A stretch of DNA of 9,392 nucleotides from CAYLRF01 sp964385995 (GTDB lineage: Bacteria > Bacillota > Clostridia > Lachnospirales > Lachnospiraceae), in assembly GCA_964385995.1 (NCBI GenBank), contig CAYLRF010000057.1, forward strand, positions 1 through 9,392. Direction: 5' to 3'. The position numbers and the translations under genes were made by a program. The notes beneath the pieces are model-generated. The model was not told the DNA's origin, made no database searches, and saw only the letters and a program-made list of their open reading frames with translations. Shown here one piece after another: positions 8,347-9,392 of the stretch; position 1 is the stretch's first letter; each line of letters starts with the position of its first letter.

Positions 8347-9192
8347 TCAGGCGTGGCTTTTTCGGTAGACTGACGGGGTGCAGCCTCGGATTTCCTTGAA
8401 TTTTCGTATGAAATATCCCACGTTTTCATATCCGCAGCTTTCCGCGATATCGACTATGGACGAATCCCTGTCAAGAAGCATGTCGCACGCCTTGTCGATT
8501 CGGATATAATTAAGCTGTTCGAACGCGCTGACGCCCGTCTTCGCCTTGAAATAAGCGCAGAAGTAATTCGGAGACATATTCGCTATGGAGGCGAGCTTCG
8601 CCAGCGTTATTTTTTGAGAGAAATGATCGTCCATGTAGCGGATACTTCTTTTTATGTCATCGTAGCGCCCTTCTGAATCTTCCGAAGATACCCGTGTCAG
8701 GAATCCCTTTTCCGACAGGATTGAAAGGAGCGTCACCAGATCCGCGAATGCCGCGGCCTTTGAATCCCTGTCCTCGTTAAAGAAGCGGCTTACGACGGGA
8801 CGCAGGATTTTATGGCATTCGTGACTTTCGTCAATCAATCCCGGAAATGTCAGTTCGCCTCTCATCAGAGGCTTGGTTATCTCCTCATCGAAAAAATGAG
8901 CGCCCCGGAAGCGAAAAAGCGACATGTCAAAGACGGCGGCTTCATATTCGACGCTCTGGGTTATCGCTCTGTAGGAGTGAAGAAGTCGGGGCGCGATGAG
9001 CAGCATTTCCCCCGCCTTTAGGACGTGTGACTTATCGCCGACCGTCACGGCGGTCTTTCCGCCTATCCCGTAAACAAGTTCGACCTCCGGGTGCCAATGA
9101 GGTCTGATAAAGCAGCCTCCCGGTCTGTGCCTGTAATATGACAGCGGGAAACTTTCGCTTCCCCTGCGCAGTTTTTCCTGAAATGCCTCCAT
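8347..9192 (-). CDS. AraC-family transcriptional regulator with N-terminal cupin domain
   Basis: A 281-residue DNA-binding regulator. The N-terminal part (about 20-105) is a cupin-type sensor domain, shown by HWHPEVELVYG (32-42) and the strand-rich run ending in LKAGEMLLIAPRLLHSY. Such domains often sense sugars or other small molecules. The C-terminus carries the paired AraC helix-turn-helix motifs: helix set one about 195-220 (ITLAKLASIANMSPNYF) and set two about 245-275 (IVDIAESCGYENVGYF, then FKEIRGCTPSVYR). The length is typical and the gene is complete. I chose ATG 9190-9192 rather than the GTG at 9193-9195 because of ribosome binding site spacing. It is convergent with the amidase and reads away from the 26-bp repeat array. 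The ligand and targets are not visible; regulators of this shape often control carbohydrate genes. Confidence 0.95.
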   Translation of the reverse strand: MEAFQEKLRRGSESFPLSYYRHRPGGCFIRPHWHPEVELVYGIGGKTAVTVGDKSHVLKAGEMLLIAPRLLHSYRAITQSVEYEAAVFDMSLFRFRGAHFFDEEITKPLMRGELTFPGLIDESHECHKILRPVVSRFFNEDRDSKAAAFADLVTLLSILSEKGFLTRVSSEDSEGRYDDIKRSIRYMDDHFSQKITLAKLASIANMSPNYFCAYFKAKTGVSAFEQLNYIRIDKACDMLLDRDSSIVDIAESCGYENVGYFIRKFKEIRGCTPSVYRKSHA

Positions 9193-9197
9193 CACGG

Positions 9198-9205
9198 TCT
9201 CCTTT
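9198..9205 (-). promoter_or_regulatory. Ribosome binding site of the AraC-family gene
   Basis: On the minus strand AAAGGAGA precedes two adjacent candidate starts. GGAG is 6 nt from ATG (9190-9192) but only 3 nt from GTG (9193-9195), so ATG is the better start. Confidence 0.75.
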
Positions 9206-9278
9206 AAGATGTCGGTCCCTGACGGCGGAGCCTCTGAAGTTTCATTTCCGTTGTCAAGGACATTTTTATTTATCGGGC
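9206..9278 (-). promoter_or_regulatory. Leader of the AraC-family gene
   Basis: This 73-bp stretch holds a perfect TTGACA on the minus strand (9252-9257), but the hexamer 17 nt downstream (GAGGCT) is not a usable -10. An AT-rich patch (9261-9275, reading GATAAATAAAAATG on the minus strand) could be a -10 region or an UP-like element. The promoter is therefore not resolved. Confidence 0.3.
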
Positions 9279-9392
9279 GTCTCGCGGGTTAGGTTTGTCG
9301 GATTCTCTCGTGGTTAGGTCTTATCGTAACGTCTCGCGGTTAAGCCTTATCGGACTGTCTCGCGGTTAAGCCTAATCGTACTGTCTTGTGGG
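9279..9392. repeat. 26-bp tandem repeat array, continuing past the right edge
   Basis: Four head-to-tail units of exactly 26 bp lie at 9279-9304, 9305-9330, 9331-9356 and 9357-9382, with a partial fifth at 9383-9392. Each begins [GC]TCTCG[CT]GG, followed by TTA(A/G)G and a TCG near position 21. Units 3 and 4 differ at only two positions; units 1 and 2 are more diverged, so the left end looks older. The period is not a multiple of three and there are no unique spacers, so it is neither a coding repeat nor a CRISPR array. It starts 87 bp upstream of the regulator start codon. Confidence 0.85.

Noticed and set aside
9193..9195. GTG start for the AraC-family gene
   Set aside because: Only 3 nt from GGAG; the adjacent ATG has a normal 6-nt spacing.
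9279..9392. CRISPR array
   Set aside because: Units are head to tail with no unique spacers and no cas gene is present.

Overview
The window looks like chromosomal DNA from an anaerobic Firmicute, most likely a Clostridia/Lachnospiraceae-type gut organism. The evidence is a giant tandem activase of the 2-hydroxyacyl-CoA dehydratase activator type with a DUF2229 domain, a cofactor-independent phosphoglycerate mutase numbered almost residue for residue like the Geobacillus enzyme, a membrane-anchored amidase_2 protein, a cupin-type AraC regulator, and strong AGGAGG-like ribosome binding sites. The DNA is moderately GC-rich by eye. Taxonomy is inferred from gene families only.

Layout: 1-252 is an upstream region with no convincing gene and a perfect 8-bp stem-loop just before the first start codon. 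253-4716 (+) encodes a 1487-residue ATP-dependent Fe-S electron activator fused to its partner domains. 4758-5687 (+) encodes a small DUF4838-type protein 41 bp downstream, probably in the same operon. 5688-5936 is a gap with imperfect repeats, mini-frames and a 7-bp stem-loop. 5937-7478 (+) is gpmI (glycolysis). 7566-8258 (+) is a membrane-anchored N-acetylmuramoyl-L-alanine amidase. 8259-8346 is a convergent gap with a run of 14 G. 8347-9192 (-) is an AraC-family regulator. 9193-9392 is its leader plus a 26-bp tandem repeat array that runs off the right edge.

The genes do not form one pathway. The activase and the DUF4838 protein are the only plausible functional pair, and their pairing is unexplained. 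gpmI and the amidase are housekeeping or cell-wall genes on the same strand. The regulator faces them, and its target is not visible here. The best leads are the activase fusion and its neighbour, the G14 tract flanked by an 11-bp direct repeat, and the 26-bp array upstream of the regulator. I see no mobile element, CRISPR array, tRNA or rRNA, and nothing that amounts to a clearly new multi-gene system.
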